Positions 39,502 through 48,929 of a stretch of DNA of 64,000 bases are shown in pieces. The stretch covers positions 310,001 to 374,000 of the forward strand of contig NZ_JBBEWC010000007.1 in NCBI RefSeq assembly GCF_037860775.1, read 5' to 3'. A program made the position numbers and the translations under genes. This stretch comes from Emticicia soli (lineage in GTDB: Bacteria; Bacteroidota; Bacteroidia; Cytophagales; Spirosomataceae). Under the pieces are notes generated by a model. That model was given only the letters and a program-made list of their open reading frames with translations, searched no databases and was not told the origin of the DNA. The first letter of the stretch is position 1. Every line of letters begins with the position of its first letter.

Positions 39502-42294
39502 TCAAATCACCACATTCACAATTCTTTTCGGTACTACAATCAGCTTTTTAGGTACGTTGCCTTCTAGCCATTTGATTACGTTTTCGTTAGCTAATACGCC
39601 TTTTTCTATATCTTCCTTGCTCATATCAGCCGGGAACGAAATAGTAGTACGTACTTTACCATTTATTTGAATCGGATATTCAAACGAATCTTCTACCAAA
39701 TGATTAGCATCAAACTCAGGGAAGCTCTGTTGCGTAACTGTACCTTTTTCGTTACCAAGAATCTCCCATAACTCCTCAGCAATGTGTGGCGCATACGGCG
39801 ACAACACAATAACTAATTGTTCCAAAATAGCCTTTTTAGAGCATTTAAGGTCAGATAATTCGTTCACACAAATCATAAATGTACTTACCGAAGTATTGAA
39901 CGAGAAATTCTCAATATCTTCCGATACCTTCTTGATAGTTTTGTGTAATGCCTTTAATTCTGCTTTTGTTGGCTCGGCATCTGTTACAATAGATTTACCG
40001 TTCTGGTCGAAGAACAAGCGCCATAGTTTGCGTATAAAGCGGAAAGTACCCTCAATACCACGAGTATCCCAAGGTTTACTTTCTGTCAATGGCCCTAAGA
40101 ACATTTCATACAATCTGAAAGTATCAGCACCGTACTCATCTACTATATCATCAGGATTCACAACATTGTAAAGCCTTTTTGACATTTTCTCTACCTGTGA
40201 GCCACAAACATATTTATCATCTTCAAGAATAAACTCAGCGTTGATTAAATCTGGTCTCCATGTTTTAAATTTCTCAACATTCAGGACATCGTTCTTTACC
40301 AAACTAACATCTACGTGAATTGTAGTTGTTTCGTATTGATTTTTTAAATTGTAAGAAACAAATACAGGGTTTTTATCTGCACCTTCACTTGATTTCAAAC
40401 GATAAACCAAGCTAGAGCGTCCTTGAATCATACCCTGATTTATTAATTTCAAGGCATATTCTTCTTGTGGTACGTGGCCTCTGTCTTTCAGGAATTTGTT
40501 CCAGAAACGGCTGTACAACAAGTGTCCGGTAGCGTGTTCGGTACCACCCAGGTACAAGTCAACATTCTGCCAGTAATCAATGGCTTCTTTCGATGCAAAC
40601 TCGTTTTCGTTTTGCGCATCCATGTATCTGAACCAATACCAGCTACTACCAGCCCAACCTGGCATAGTGCTTAGTTCGTATTGATTCCCTTTATAATTCC
40701 AACCTTCGGCACGGCCTAGCGGTGGTTCGCCATCTTCAGTAGGTAAATATTTGTCGATTTCAGGCAATACCATTGGTAAATCCTGCTCGTCAATCAAATA
40801 CGGTAATTCATCTTTAAAGTATACCGGAACAGGCTCTCCCCAATAACGTTGGCGGGCAAATACGGCATCTCTTAAGCGGTAATTCACCTTTCCTTTACCA
40901 ATGCCACGTTCTTCTAATGAATCGATTAGCTTTTTGGTAGCCTCTTGGTAACCTAAACCGTTAATAATACCAGAGTTAATATATTTACCCTCTTTGGTAG
41001 CATCGGCTTGTTGGTCAATATCTTGTTGAGAATCTAAGATTGGCACAATCGGCAAGCCAAAATGTGTAGCAAAATTCCAGTCACGTTGGTCGCCTGATGG
41101 TACACCCATTACAGCACCTGTACCATAACCAGCCAATACATAATCAGCAATCCAGATTGGTACTTTCTCACCGCTGAACGGATTAATACAATAGCTACCT
41201 GTAAAAGCACCTGAAACCTTCTTCACGTCAGACATACGGTCTAGCTCAGAGCGTTTCTGTGTTTCAACTATATAATTATCAATACTTTCTTTTTGCTCAG
41301 GCGTTGTCAGTTCTGCAACTAGCTCATGCTCAGGCGCCAAAACCATAAAAGATACACCATAGATGGTATCAACACGGGTTGTGAAAACCTCAATCAGTTT
41401 GTCAGGTGTATTTTCTATTTCAAATTTCACCATAGCGCCCACCGAGCGACCAATCCAGTTACGTTGTTGTTCTTTCAACGAATCTGACCAGTCGATGGTT
41501 GTTAAGCCACTAATCAGGCGATCGGCGTATGCAGTGATGCGCATCATCCACTGTTGCATTTTTTTCTGAATCACCGGGTAGCCACCACGTTCAGAAACGC
41601 CATCTTTCACCTCATCGTTCGATAATACCATACCCAAGGCAGGGCAGAAGTTAACCACCGCTTCTGACAGATAGGTAAGGCGGTATTTCAACGAAACTTT
41701 ATATTTTTCTGTATCCGATAATGCATTCCATTCTTCGGCTGTAAAGGCTGTTACATCATCGTCACAAGCTGCATTTACACCTTTGGTGCCATTCTGAGCA
41801 AACTTTTCATAAAGTGTTTCAATGGGCTCTGCTTTGTCGGTATCTTTATTATACCAGCTTCTGAACAACTCCATGAAAATCCACTGCGTCCATTTGTAGT
41901 ACTTAGGGTCAGATGTACGCACTTCACGGCTCCAGTCGTAGCAGAAACCGATTTTTTTCAACTGGCTGATATAAGTAGTGATATTTGCTTCGGTTGTAAT
42001 AGCCGGATGTTGCCCTGTCTGAATTGCATATTGCTCGGCAGGCAAACCGAATGAGTCGAAACCCATCGGATGAAGGACATTAAAACCTTTGAGTTTTTTG
42101 TATCTTGAGTAGATATCGCTGGCAATATACCCGAGCGGATGGCCTACGTGCAAACCTGCTCCCGATGGATACGGAAACATATCTAATACATAGAACTTTG
42201 GTTTTGAATGGTCAATCTTAACTTCATAGGTTTTGTTGTCTTCCCAGAACTGTTGCCATTTCTTGTCAATGTCACGATGGTTAAACTCCGACAT
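39502..42294 (-). CDS. leuS: Leucyl-tRNA synthetase
   Basis: A 930-residue class I synthetase that charges tRNA-Leu in the cytosol. HIGH-type motif in PYPSGAGLHVGHPLGY near residue 45, the CP1 editing domain (about 230-430, with TRVDTIYGVSFMVLAPEHEL), then KMSKR at 703-707, a variant of KMSKS, followed by LYNVVNPDDIVDEYGADTFR. The C-terminal anticodon-binding and small domains are complete, ending in PKRIVNVVI. There is an expanded segment around 150-200 (EKFAQNGTKGVNAACDDDV) and another around 620-690, as in other Bacteroidota LeuRS. Single gene with its own promoter and a strong terminator. Confidence 0.98.
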   Translation of the reverse strand: MSEFNHRDIDKKWQQFWEDNKTYEVKIDHSKPKFYVLDMFPYPSGAGLHVGHPLGYIASDIYSRYKKLKGFNVLHPMGFDSFGLPAEQYAIQTGQHPAITTEANITTYISQLKKIGFCYDWSREVRTSDPKYYKWTQWIFMELFRSWYNKDTDKAEPIETLYEKFAQNGTKGVNAACDDDVTAFTAEEWNALSDTEKYKVSLKYRLTYLSEAVVNFCPALGMVLSNDEVKDGVSERGGYPVIQKKMQQWMMRITAYADRLISGLTTIDWSDSLKEQQRNWIGRSVGAMVKFEIENTPDKLIEVFTTRVDTIYGVSFMVLAPEHELVAELTTPEQKESIDNYIVETQKRSELDRMSDVKKVSGAFTGSYCINPFSGEKVPIWIADYVLAGYGTGAVMGVPSGDQRDWNFATHFGLPIVPILDSQQDIDQQADATKEGKYINSGIINGLGYQEATKKLIDSLEERGIGKGKVNYRLRDAVFARQRYWGEPVPVYFKDELPYLIDEQDLPMVLPEIDKYLPTEDGEPPLGRAEGWNYKGNQYELSTMPGWAGSSWYWFRYMDAQNENEFASKEAIDYWQNVDLYLGGTEHATGHLLYSRFWNKFLKDRGHVPQEEYALKLINQGMIQGRSSLVYRLKSSEGADKNPVFVSYNLKNQYETTTIHVDVSLVKNDVLNVEKFKTWRPDLINAEFILEDDKYVCGSQVEKMSKRLYNVVNPDDIVDEYGADTFRLYEMFLGPLTESKPWDTRGIEGTFRFIRKLWRLFFDQNGKSIVTDAEPTKAELKALHKTIKKVSEDIENFSFNTSVSTFMICVNELSDLKCSKKAILEQLVIVLSPYAPHIAEELWEILGNEKGTVTQQSFPEFDANHLVEDSFEYPIQINGKVRTTISFPADMSKEDIEKGVLANENVIKWLEGNVPKKLIVVPKRIVNVVI

Positions 42295-42355
42295 AAAATT
42301 TATTATAATTGTGTATATGAGCGGTTGCCGCCCGATGTTAGAATGAAATTTTTTG

Positions 42356-42363
42356 CAAAAATA
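42356..42363 (-). promoter_or_regulatory. Predicted -7 element for leuS
   Basis: Reads TATTTTTG on the minus strand, an exact match, 62 bases before the leuS start. Between promoter and start lies a GCGGTTGCCGCCC palindrome that could form a leader hairpin. Confidence 0.5.
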
Positions 42364-42447
42364 GCATTTTAAGGCTGTAAATTGTTTAATTTGTCAAAAG
42401 ATTATGACTAAAACTTATCTTCCATTCGCTTCAATAGCCAAACTAAT

Positions 42448-43371
42448 ATGCTTATGATACGCAAAATTTTACTTGTTATTCTCTTACTTTTTATCTTGGG
42501 TACATTAGGCGTTTTTTATATTTTCTCCGATAAATCCGAATCGCCTTTGGTTTTAATTACCGATTTTGGCACTAAAGATGGTGCTGTGGCAGCCATGAAA
42601 GGCGTTGCACTAAAACTAGCCCCCGAATTGGTGATTCATGATTTAACGCACGAAATACCCGTTTTTAATGTCTGGGAAGGAGCCTATCGTTTGCAGCAAA
42701 CAGCACCTTACTGGGCACCGGGAACGGTATTTGTAGGCGTAATTGACCCCGGAGTAGGCACTGAACGTAAATCGATTGTTCTTAAAACCAAGGCTAATCA
42801 CTACTATGTAGGGCCAGATAATGGCTTGTTTACACTCGTAGCTGAAAGCGAAGGTATTGAAGAAATAAGGGAGATTTCGAGTGCAAACCGACTACCAAAT
42901 TCGCAGAACTCTTATACTTTTCATGGCCGAGATGTGTTTGCTTATACAGGTGCTAAACTGGCATCGGGTAAGATGAGTTTCAGCGAGGTAGGAGACTTGA
43001 TTCCTAATAAGCAATTGTTGATGCTTCAATATGCCAAGCCTGCCTTTGCAAGCAATATAGTAACAGGCGGAATACCGATTCTGGATATTCAATATGGTAA
43101 TGTATGGACAAATATTGACAACAAAACCTTTGAGAAACTAGGTGTAAAAGAAGGCGATATGCTCACTGTTAAGATTTTAGAAAAAGAAAGGATAGTATTT
43201 CAAGGCTTAATGCCTTATGTACACACGTTTGGCGATGTAAAAGAAGGCGACAACCTGCTTTATATAAATAGCCTGCTGAACCTTTCTATCGGGATAAACA
43301 TGGATAGTTTTGCCAAAAAATATGGTGTTTCGAGCGGTGCAGATTGGCGTGTGGAAGTGAGCAAGCTATAA
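42448..43371 (+). CDS. Exported DUF62 / SAM hydrolase (SAM hydroxide adenosyltransferase)-like protein
   Basis: A 307-residue DUF62-family protein. Members split S-adenosylmethionine into adenosine and methionine, and relatives are fluorinases and chlorinases. The hydroxide-transfer triad is complete: Asp100 and Arg107 in GVIDPGVGTERK, and His159 in YTFHGRD. The substrate loops ITDFGTKDG and YVGPDNGLF are intact. The C-terminal beta domain spans about 195-300. Unusually, residues 5-27 are a hydrophobic segment (ILLVILLLFILGTLGVFYIF) of signal-peptide or anchor type, whereas the family is usually cytosolic. The mature enzyme would then face the periplasm, where SAM is not expected. Convergent with the GAF-PAS gene, sharing a terminator. 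Confidence 0.88.
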   Translation: MLMIRKILLVILLLFILGTLGVFYIFSDKSESPLVLITDFGTKDGAVAAMKGVALKLAPELVIHDLTHEIPVFNVWEGAYRLQQTAPYWAPGTVFVGVIDPGVGTERKSIVLKTKANHYYVGPDNGLFTLVAESEGIEEIREISSANRLPNSQNSYTFHGRDVFAYTGAKLASGKMSFSEVGDLIPNKQLLMLQYAKPAFASNIVTGGIPILDIQYGNVWTNIDNKTFEKLGVKEGDMLTVKILEKERIVFQGLMPYVHTFGDVKEGDNLLYINSLLNLSIGINMDSFAKKYGVSSGADWRVEVSKL

Positions 43372-43382
43372 TCTCAAAACTG

Positions 43383-43418
43383 AAGCGTATGTTTAATTTA
43401 TGTTTTAAACATACGCTT
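43383..43418. terminator. Bidirectional terminator between convergent genes
   Basis: AAGCGTATGTTTAA (43383-43396) and TTAAACATACGCTT (43405-43418) form a perfect 14-bp stem with an 8-base loop. Confidence 0.8.
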
Positions 43419-43433
43419 TACCTAAGCATATTT

Positions 43434-44591
43434 TTATGATTTTAACCCTCGTAACTGGCTTTCAAGATTAGCAATATAGGCCGATTTCTCCTCTTCAAGC
43501 TGTTTCATATCTGTTAAATCTCTTGTTACTTTGGTAAACCCTATTACTTCATTATTAGCATCATGTATGGCAGTGATAAGAATACTTCCCCAAAATTTTG
43601 AGCCATCTTTTCTCACTCTCCAGCCTTCATCTTTCGAAAAACCGTGATTTCGGGCATATTCAATTAATTTTTGCGGACGGTTGTTTCGTAAATCTTCTTC
43701 TGTATAAAATGTCGAAAAATTTTTACCTATTATTTCAATATTCTTGTAGCCTTTAATTTTTTCGGCTCCTTTGTTCCAATTTTCTATATTGCCTTCTTTA
43801 TCTAAAAGAATAATGGCGTAATCTTCAATTTCTTCTACTATTTTATGAAATCGGGTTATTCGTATATCTTTTTCAGCAATGGTTTCATTTACAATAGAGG
43901 CAATTTTGGTATCCAGATTATTACTTGCTTCAATTATCATTGCCACCCATTCTTCATTTACATCCTGATAGCCATCTTTAATAAGATTAACCAAGCCCAT
44001 AATAGTAGCCAATGGATGCCTGATTTCATGAGATTGTATCTGTGCAATCTTATATAAAGATTTATTACGTTCTTCTATCTCTTCTACTTGTAATTTTAGC
44101 AGCCTATGGCTTAAGTCAAGTTCCATCAAATGCGTAATTTGCCTTGATAAAATCTTTAGTGTCTTTTGCTGATAGGGTGAAATAACGCTTGGTTTTAAAT
44201 CAAATAAGCAAAGAGAGCCAATTTTCAAGCCACTACTTATAATGATAGGCGCACCTGCATAAAACCTTATTTTTGGGTCAGAAAATACCAAAGGGTTATC
44301 AATGAATCTGCTGTCTTTTGTTGCATCTTCTACAACTAGCAAATCATCTGCTTTTATTGCATGTTGGCAAAATGAGGTCTCTCTGGGCATGATGTGTAGA
44401 TTTACTCCTGTGCGAACTTTAAGCCAGTTTATTTCTTCATCCAGAAGAGTTAAAATTGCCACAGGTTTTTCACAAAGTTCGGCAGCTAAATCTACTATCT
44501 CTTGGTATTCCTTTGATTTATCGAAATCAATTTGAAGAAATTGGTGGACAGCCTCAATTCTTCTTTTTTCAGCTAAACTTAAATTATCCAT
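43434..44591 (-). CDS. GAF-DHp-PAS signalling protein without a kinase ATPase domain
   Basis: A 385-residue cytosolic protein. A GAF domain covers about residues 20-155 (PVAILTLLDEEINWLKVRTG, PRETSFCQHAI, IRFYAGAPI), a pattern seen in many Bacteroidota sensor kinases. A helical segment follows with IQSHEIRHPLATIMGLVNLI, a histidine-kinase phosphoacceptor box with His188. Then comes a PAS domain (about 250-365: DYAILLLDKEG-like DYAIILLDKEG, NWNKGAEKIKGY, WRVRKDGSKFWGSI, FTKVTRDLT) and a short coiled coil. The order GAF-DHp-PAS and the absence of any HATPase segment are odd. It cannot autophosphorylate alone, so it may be phosphorylated by, or bind, another kinase. Transcribed alone. Confidence 0.82.
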   Translation of the reverse strand: MDNLSLAEKRRIEAVHQFLQIDFDKSKEYQEIVDLAAELCEKPVAILTLLDEEINWLKVRTGVNLHIMPRETSFCQHAIKADDLLVVEDATKDSRFIDNPLVFSDPKIRFYAGAPIIISSGLKIGSLCLFDLKPSVISPYQQKTLKILSRQITHLMELDLSHRLLKLQVEEIEERNKSLYKIAQIQSHEIRHPLATIMGLVNLIKDGYQDVNEEWVAMIIEASNNLDTKIASIVNETIAEKDIRITRFHKIVEEIEDYAIILLDKEGNIENWNKGAEKIKGYKNIEIIGKNFSTFYTEEDLRNNRPQKLIEYARNHGFSKDEGWRVRKDGSKFWGSILITAIHDANNEVIGFTKVTRDLTDMKQLEEEKSAYIANLESQLRGLKS

Positions 44592-44803
44592 TAAAATCGC
44601 AAAGTATATTAAAACAAAAATTATATGGTATTAGAGTTTCATAAAGATTGGAAGTCACAGAAGAAAAGCTGATGCAATGTTACATGACAAGAATTGTGCC
44701 TGAAAGGGCAATTCTAGCAACTGCATAGCATTATTAATTTTAATTTAAGGATAGCCGTATTTTAACGAAATAATCCTAAGCAGCTACATAATTAAAAGAA
44801 AAC

Positions 44804-44837
44804 ACAAAAAAGATGTATCAAATGAATGATACATCTT
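44804..44837 (-). terminator. Intrinsic terminator after infC
   Basis: AAGATGTATCA (44810-44820) and TGATACATCTT (44827-44837) pair perfectly. A T run follows on the minus strand. The rest of the 271-base gap up to 44591 shows no rpmI or rplT. Confidence 0.85.
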
Positions 44838-44862
44838 AGACTAAAATCTATATAATAATTTC

Positions 44863-45423
44863 TTATTTTTTCTGAGTCTTAGGAGCGATGAAAACAATCA
44901 TACGCTTGCCTTCTAGTTTTAACTCTCCTTCTGGTTTGCCATATTCGTCAAGCCCGGCAATAAAGCGTTTTAAAAGCTCTACTCCTTGGTCTTTGAATAC
45001 AATCTGGCGACCTACGAAGTGCACATAGGCTTTTACTTTGGCATTTTCTTTCAAGAAACTGATAGCGTGTTTTAACTTGAAATTAAAGTCATGGTCATCG
45101 GTTTGAGGGCCGAAGCGGATTTCTTTAATGACCGTTTTAGCAGCTTTGGCTTTTATTTCTTTCTGCTTTTTCTTTTGGTCATACTTGAATTTAGAATAAT
45201 CTACAATTCTACAAACTGGTGGATTGGCAGTAGGAACAATCTCTACTAAATCGAGGCTTTGGGCTTGTGCCATTGCCAAGGCTTGAGCAGTATCAAATAT
45301 TCCTTGCTCAATGTTGTCTCCGACTAATCGGACTTGAGGTACACGTATTCTTTGGTTAATACGATGTTCGTCTTCTTTCTGTACTGGTCTTCTGAAATTA
45401 CGATTGAATGGTTGTTGTGCCAT
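44863..45423 (-). CDS. infC: Translation initiation factor IF-3
   Basis: A 186-residue IF-3, which binds the 30S subunit and checks start codon and initiator tRNA. The N-terminal domain has HRINQRIRVPQVRLVGDN and MAQAQSLDLVEIVPTANPPVCRI; the linker is Lys-rich (SKFKYDQKKKQKEIK); the C-terminal domain has KEIRFGPQTDDHDFNFKLK. It begins with ATG, not the rare AUU used for autocontrol in E. coli. It lies behind thrS, as usual, but rpmI and rplT are missing after it. A long hairpin separates it from thrS. Confidence 0.97.
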   Translation of the reverse strand: MAQQPFNRNFRRPVQKEDEHRINQRIRVPQVRLVGDNIEQGIFDTAQALAMAQAQSLDLVEIVPTANPPVCRIVDYSKFKYDQKKKQKEIKAKAAKTVIKEIRFGPQTDDHDFNFKLKHAISFLKENAKVKAYVHFVGRQIVFKDQGVELLKRFIAGLDEYGKPEGELKLEGKRMIVFIAPKTQKK

Positions 45424-45475
45424 TTAACGATTTTAAGGTTGCTAATAATTGAATTTTACGAAATTATAAACTATA

Positions 45476-45544
45476 AATCATAAAAACAAACAATAAGACC
45501 GATTATTAATCGATTTCTTATGCCAATTGTTTGTTTTTATGATT
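45476..45544 (-). promoter_or_regulatory. Long hairpin between thrS and infC
   Basis: AATCATAAAAACAAACAAT (45476-45494) and ATTGTTTGTTTTTATGATT (45526-45544) are perfect 19-base complements. Inner bases can also pair (ATAAGA with TCTTAT, and CGATTA with TAATCG). The structure starts 21 bases after the thrS stop and ends 53 bases before the infC start. It may act as an attenuator, terminator or processing site. Confidence 0.65.
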
Positions 45545-45564
45545 AAAATGTATTAAACATTACA

Positions 45565-47514
45565 TTATTTTTGCCCGAACTGCGGAATATTTTTGTTAAT
45601 CTCCGCTTTGGCATAAGTAATAAATTCTTCGATACTCATTGAGCCTAAGTCTCCTTCACCTTTTCTGCGAACCGACACTTTGCCCTCTTCGGCTTCTTTC
45701 TCACCTACAATAAGCATCAAAGGTAATTTATTAACCTCTGCATCACGAATCTTACGACCGATTTTCTCATCTCTATGGTCAACATATCCTCTGATGTCGT
45801 TTTCCTGCAAAGTCAGGAATACATCGTTGGCGTAGTCTTCATATTTTTCTGAAATCGGCAAGATGGCAATTTGGTCTGGCGATAACCACAATGGAAAATT
45901 ACCGGCAGTATTTTCAATCAGAATCGCAATGAAACGCTCTAGTGAGCCAAAAGGTGCACGGTGAATCATTACCGGGCGGTGCTTTTGGTTATCGGAGCCT
46001 ACATATTCTAACTCGAACCTCTGTGGTAACTGATAATCAACCTGAATAGTTCCAAGCTGCCATCTTCTACCAAGGGCATCTTTCACCATAAAGTCTAGTT
46101 TTGGGCCGTAGAAAGCGGCTTCGCCTAGCTCTTCAACAGTTTGCAAACCTTTTTCGGCTGCAGCTCTGCGAATAGCGTTTTCGGCGCTGTCCCATGCTTC
46201 ATCGGTTCCAAAATATTTTGTTTTGTTTTCAGGGTCTCTTAGCGAAACCTGTGCCGAGAAATTTTCGAAGCCCAATGCTCTGAAAACATACAATACAAGG
46301 TCAATTACTTTCTTGAACTCGTCTTCCACCTGGTCTTCACGACAGAAAATGTGTGCATCGTCTTGCGTAAAGCCACGTACTCTAGTTAAACCATGTAACT
46401 CGCCACTTTGTTCATAACGATACACAGTTCCGAACTCAGCCAAGCGCAAAGGTAGCTCACGGTAGCTGCGTGGGCGTGCACGATAAATCTCGCAGTGATG
46501 CGGGCAGTTCATCGGTTTCAGCATAAACTCTTCACCTTCTTCAGGTGTTGTTATGGGCTGAAACGAATCTTTACCGTATTTCTCCCAGTGACCAGAAGTT
46601 ATATATAATTGTTTACCACCGATGTGCGGTGTAACAACCTGCTGATAACCAGCTTTAACCTGCGCACGGCGTAAGAAATTCTCTAGCCTTTCTCTGAGCA
46701 TAGCACCTTTGGGCAACCATAAAGGTAAGCCTTTGCCTACTTTTTCAGAGAATGTAAACAACTCAAGTTCCTGGCCTAGTTTACGGTGGTCACGGCGTTT
46801 GGCTTCTTCCAGAAACTGAACGTAATCATCAAGTTCTTTTTGTTTCGGGAAAGTGATACCATAAATACGAGTCAGCATTTTATTGTTCTGGTCGCCTTTG
46901 AAGTATGCACCTGCCACATTCATGATTTTGGCTGCTTTAATAAAGCCTGTATTCGGAATGTGTGGCCCACGACACAAATCAGTAAAATTACCCTGGCGAT
47001 AGAAGGTAATAGAACCATCTTCCAGCCCTGATAATAAATCGAGTTTGTATTCGTCGCCTTTTTCTTCAAAATACTTGATGGCTTCGTCTTTAGCCATCGG
47101 AATACGCTGATACTCGTTTTTCTGACGAGCAAGTTCCAGCATTTTATCTTCTATTTTCTTGAAGTCATCGTTAGATATACTAACACCATTGGTATCAACA
47201 TCATAATAGAAACCGTTTTCTAATGGAGGACCAACCCAGAATTTTACACCCGGATACAAGGCTTCCAATGCTTCGGCCATTAAGTGAGCCGACGAGTGCC
47301 AGAATGTCGATTTACCGTCGGTATCATTCCACGTCAAAAGCTGCAAGGTTGAGTCTTCTTCAATAGGTAGATTGGCGTCCTGAACTTTTCCGTTCACTTT
47401 GGCGGCCAATACATTTCTTGCCAACCCCTCGCTGATAGAAAGGGCGACATCGTAACTCGAGCTTCCTTTAGGATATTCTCTTACGCTTCCGTCCGGTAAT
47501 GTAATTTTAATCAT
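45565..47514 (-). CDS. thrS: Threonyl-tRNA synthetase
   Basis: A 649-residue class II synthetase. I place the start at the ATG at 47514, since the TGS domain begins MIKITLPDGSVREYPKGS; 11 further codons upstream are unlike the family. Domains: TGS (1-60), editing domain N2 (HSSAHLMAEAL and DLCRGPHIPNTG), catalytic core with motif 1, the zinc ligands in MNCPHHCEIYRARPRSYRELPLR, motif 3 (APFGSLERFIAILIE), and the C-terminal anticodon-binding domain (YANDVFLTLQENDIRGYVDHRDEKIGRKIR). Complete and of normal length. The TPR lipoprotein gene ends about 50 bases upstream and infC follows, so the three may be co-transcribed. Confidence 0.97.
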   Translation of the reverse strand: MIKITLPDGSVREYPKGSSSYDVALSISEGLARNVLAAKVNGKVQDANLPIEEDSTLQLLTWNDTDGKSTFWHSSAHLMAEALEALYPGVKFWVGPPLENGFYYDVDTNGVSISNDDFKKIEDKMLELARQKNEYQRIPMAKDEAIKYFEEKGDEYKLDLLSGLEDGSITFYRQGNFTDLCRGPHIPNTGFIKAAKIMNVAGAYFKGDQNNKMLTRIYGITFPKQKELDDYVQFLEEAKRRDHRKLGQELELFTFSEKVGKGLPLWLPKGAMLRERLENFLRRAQVKAGYQQVVTPHIGGKQLYITSGHWEKYGKDSFQPITTPEEGEEFMLKPMNCPHHCEIYRARPRSYRELPLRLAEFGTVYRYEQSGELHGLTRVRGFTQDDAHIFCREDQVEDEFKKVIDLVLYVFRALGFENFSAQVSLRDPENKTKYFGTDEAWDSAENAIRRAAAEKGLQTVEELGEAAFYGPKLDFMVKDALGRRWQLGTIQVDYQLPQRFELEYVGSDNQKHRPVMIHRAPFGSLERFIAILIENTAGNFPLWLSPDQIAILPISEKYEDYANDVFLTLQENDIRGYVDHRDEKIGRKIRDAEVNKLPLMLIVGEKEAEEGKVSVRRKGEGDLGSMSIEEFITYAKAEINKNIPQFGQK

Positions 47515-47567
47515 AACACTGGTTGTACTATATATATTAATAATCAATAATGGGTGTACTTTTCTGT

Positions 47568-48794
47568 TTAGAATCCGATTTTACGGGTAGAATCGGTTTT
47601 TACGTTCACTTTTGCCTTAGGTTTAATGGTATTTATTCTGAGGCGTGATGTATCCAAAAGCTTTTTGGGTTCTTCAACAACTACCGGCTTTGGTGCAGCA
47701 GGTGTTGGCCTTCTGACAGGCACAGGCGCTGGTTGGTAATCGCCATAATTGGCATTTACAAGACCCGAAACTCTATTCAGAGCAAGAATCGCCTGTTCAT
47801 CGTTCGGGTTTTTCTCTACTGCTTCTTTAAGGGCATCTTCGGCTTTTTGCATATTGCCTAGCTGCTCTTGAGTAAGCCCTATAAAGTAGTCAACTTTAGG
47901 AGTTGCTTCATTAATTTCAAGTACTCTTTCATAGGTTTCAAGTGCTTTTTCATAGCTTTTCCATCGGTAATAAATAGCCGCAGAGTAAAGCAATACATCT
48001 GTGCGTTTATTATCAATGCTTGCTGCTCGCTCATAATTAACCAAGGCACTATCTAAACGGCCAACCTTAAAATAAACCAGCCCTCTTTCAACATACAAAT
48101 CAGCAGCACTGTTTGGAAACTGTGCTATGGCAGATTTATTTACGACTAAGGCCGAGTCATACATCCGGTAGTTCTGCAATATCTCAGTTAGTTTTGAATA
48201 ACCTTCTCTGAAAGATGGTTTCATTTCAACTGATTGGTTAATCAACGAAATGGCACTTAGGGTATCGCCTTTACGGGCGGCTAGCGTTCCTTTATAAAAA
48301 TAGGTTTCGCCATCATAAGGTGCAATCTGTAAAGATTTTGCTAGGTATTTTTCTGCAGAAACAAGGTCGTTTTTTTGCTGAGATAAATCTCCCAGCAAAG
48401 TATATAACTCTGGCGTATCAATGTTCAAGATTTCGGCACTCTGGGCAAACGAAAAAGCCTCGCTGTACTTTTTCATCTTTCTGAGAATCAAAGCCTTTAC
48501 AAACAAGTATTTTCCGGTATTTTGTTTTAGTTGGTCGGCACGGTTTATATCTTCCAATGCTCGTTCCGCATTACCCGTTTTAAGAAAAACACTAGCACGC
48601 TTAAAGTAGTTCTCTGCCACACTCGGATTGCTTCTGATAGCCTCTGTCAAAGCATCAATCGCTTCTTTATTCATTACGCTTTCAAGCTGAAACGGCGAAG
48701 GCGGAATTTTAGAACGTTCACGATTCCCCTGTCCGCAGGCAGCAAGCATTACAGCTACAATCAGTAAAAAATATAAATTAAATTGTTTTTGCAT
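47568..48794 (-). CDS. Tetratricopeptide-repeat lipoprotein
   Basis: A 408-residue lipoprotein: signal FNLYFLLIVAVMLAAC with the lipobox cysteine at 20. Residues about 45-345 are a run of TPR helices, with typical W/Y-A-A-P spacing (AENYFKRASVFLKTGNAERALEDINRAD-like units; the clearest is SYEKALETYERVLEINE). The end is proline- and lysine-rich (PVPVRRPTPAAPKP, then KLLDTSRLRINTIKPKAK). TPR arrays bind other proteins; a scaffold role at the envelope is likely but the partner is unknown. It lies directly upstream of thrS on the same strand, though the functional link is unclear. Confidence 0.88.
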   Translation of the reverse strand: MQKQFNLYFLLIVAVMLAACGQGNRERSKIPPSPFQLESVMNKEAIDALTEAIRSNPSVAENYFKRASVFLKTGNAERALEDINRADQLKQNTGKYLFVKALILRKMKKYSEAFSFAQSAEILNIDTPELYTLLGDLSQQKNDLVSAEKYLAKSLQIAPYDGETYFYKGTLAARKGDTLSAISLINQSVEMKPSFREGYSKLTEILQNYRMYDSALVVNKSAIAQFPNSAADLYVERGLVYFKVGRLDSALVNYERAASIDNKRTDVLLYSAAIYYRWKSYEKALETYERVLEINEATPKVDYFIGLTQEQLGNMQKAEDALKEAVEKNPNDEQAILALNRVSGLVNANYGDYQPAPVPVRRPTPAAPKPVVVEEPKKLLDTSRLRINTIKPKAKVNVKTDSTRKIGF

Positions 48795-48929
48795 TTTTTA
48801 AATGGCATGCTGCAAGGCATTCCGCAATATTTTTCACAAAAATCCGAAAATTTTCTAACAATAAAAACCTTTGCTGATAATATAGAGGCTTAATTTATGA
48901 GCTTTGCATAGATAATTATAATTATTCTC

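Noticed and set aside
39502..42294. KMSKR in place of KMSKS as a sign of a defective leuS
   Set aside because: The second lysine is kept, and serine-to-arginine variation occurs in active synthetases; the rest of the protein is complete.
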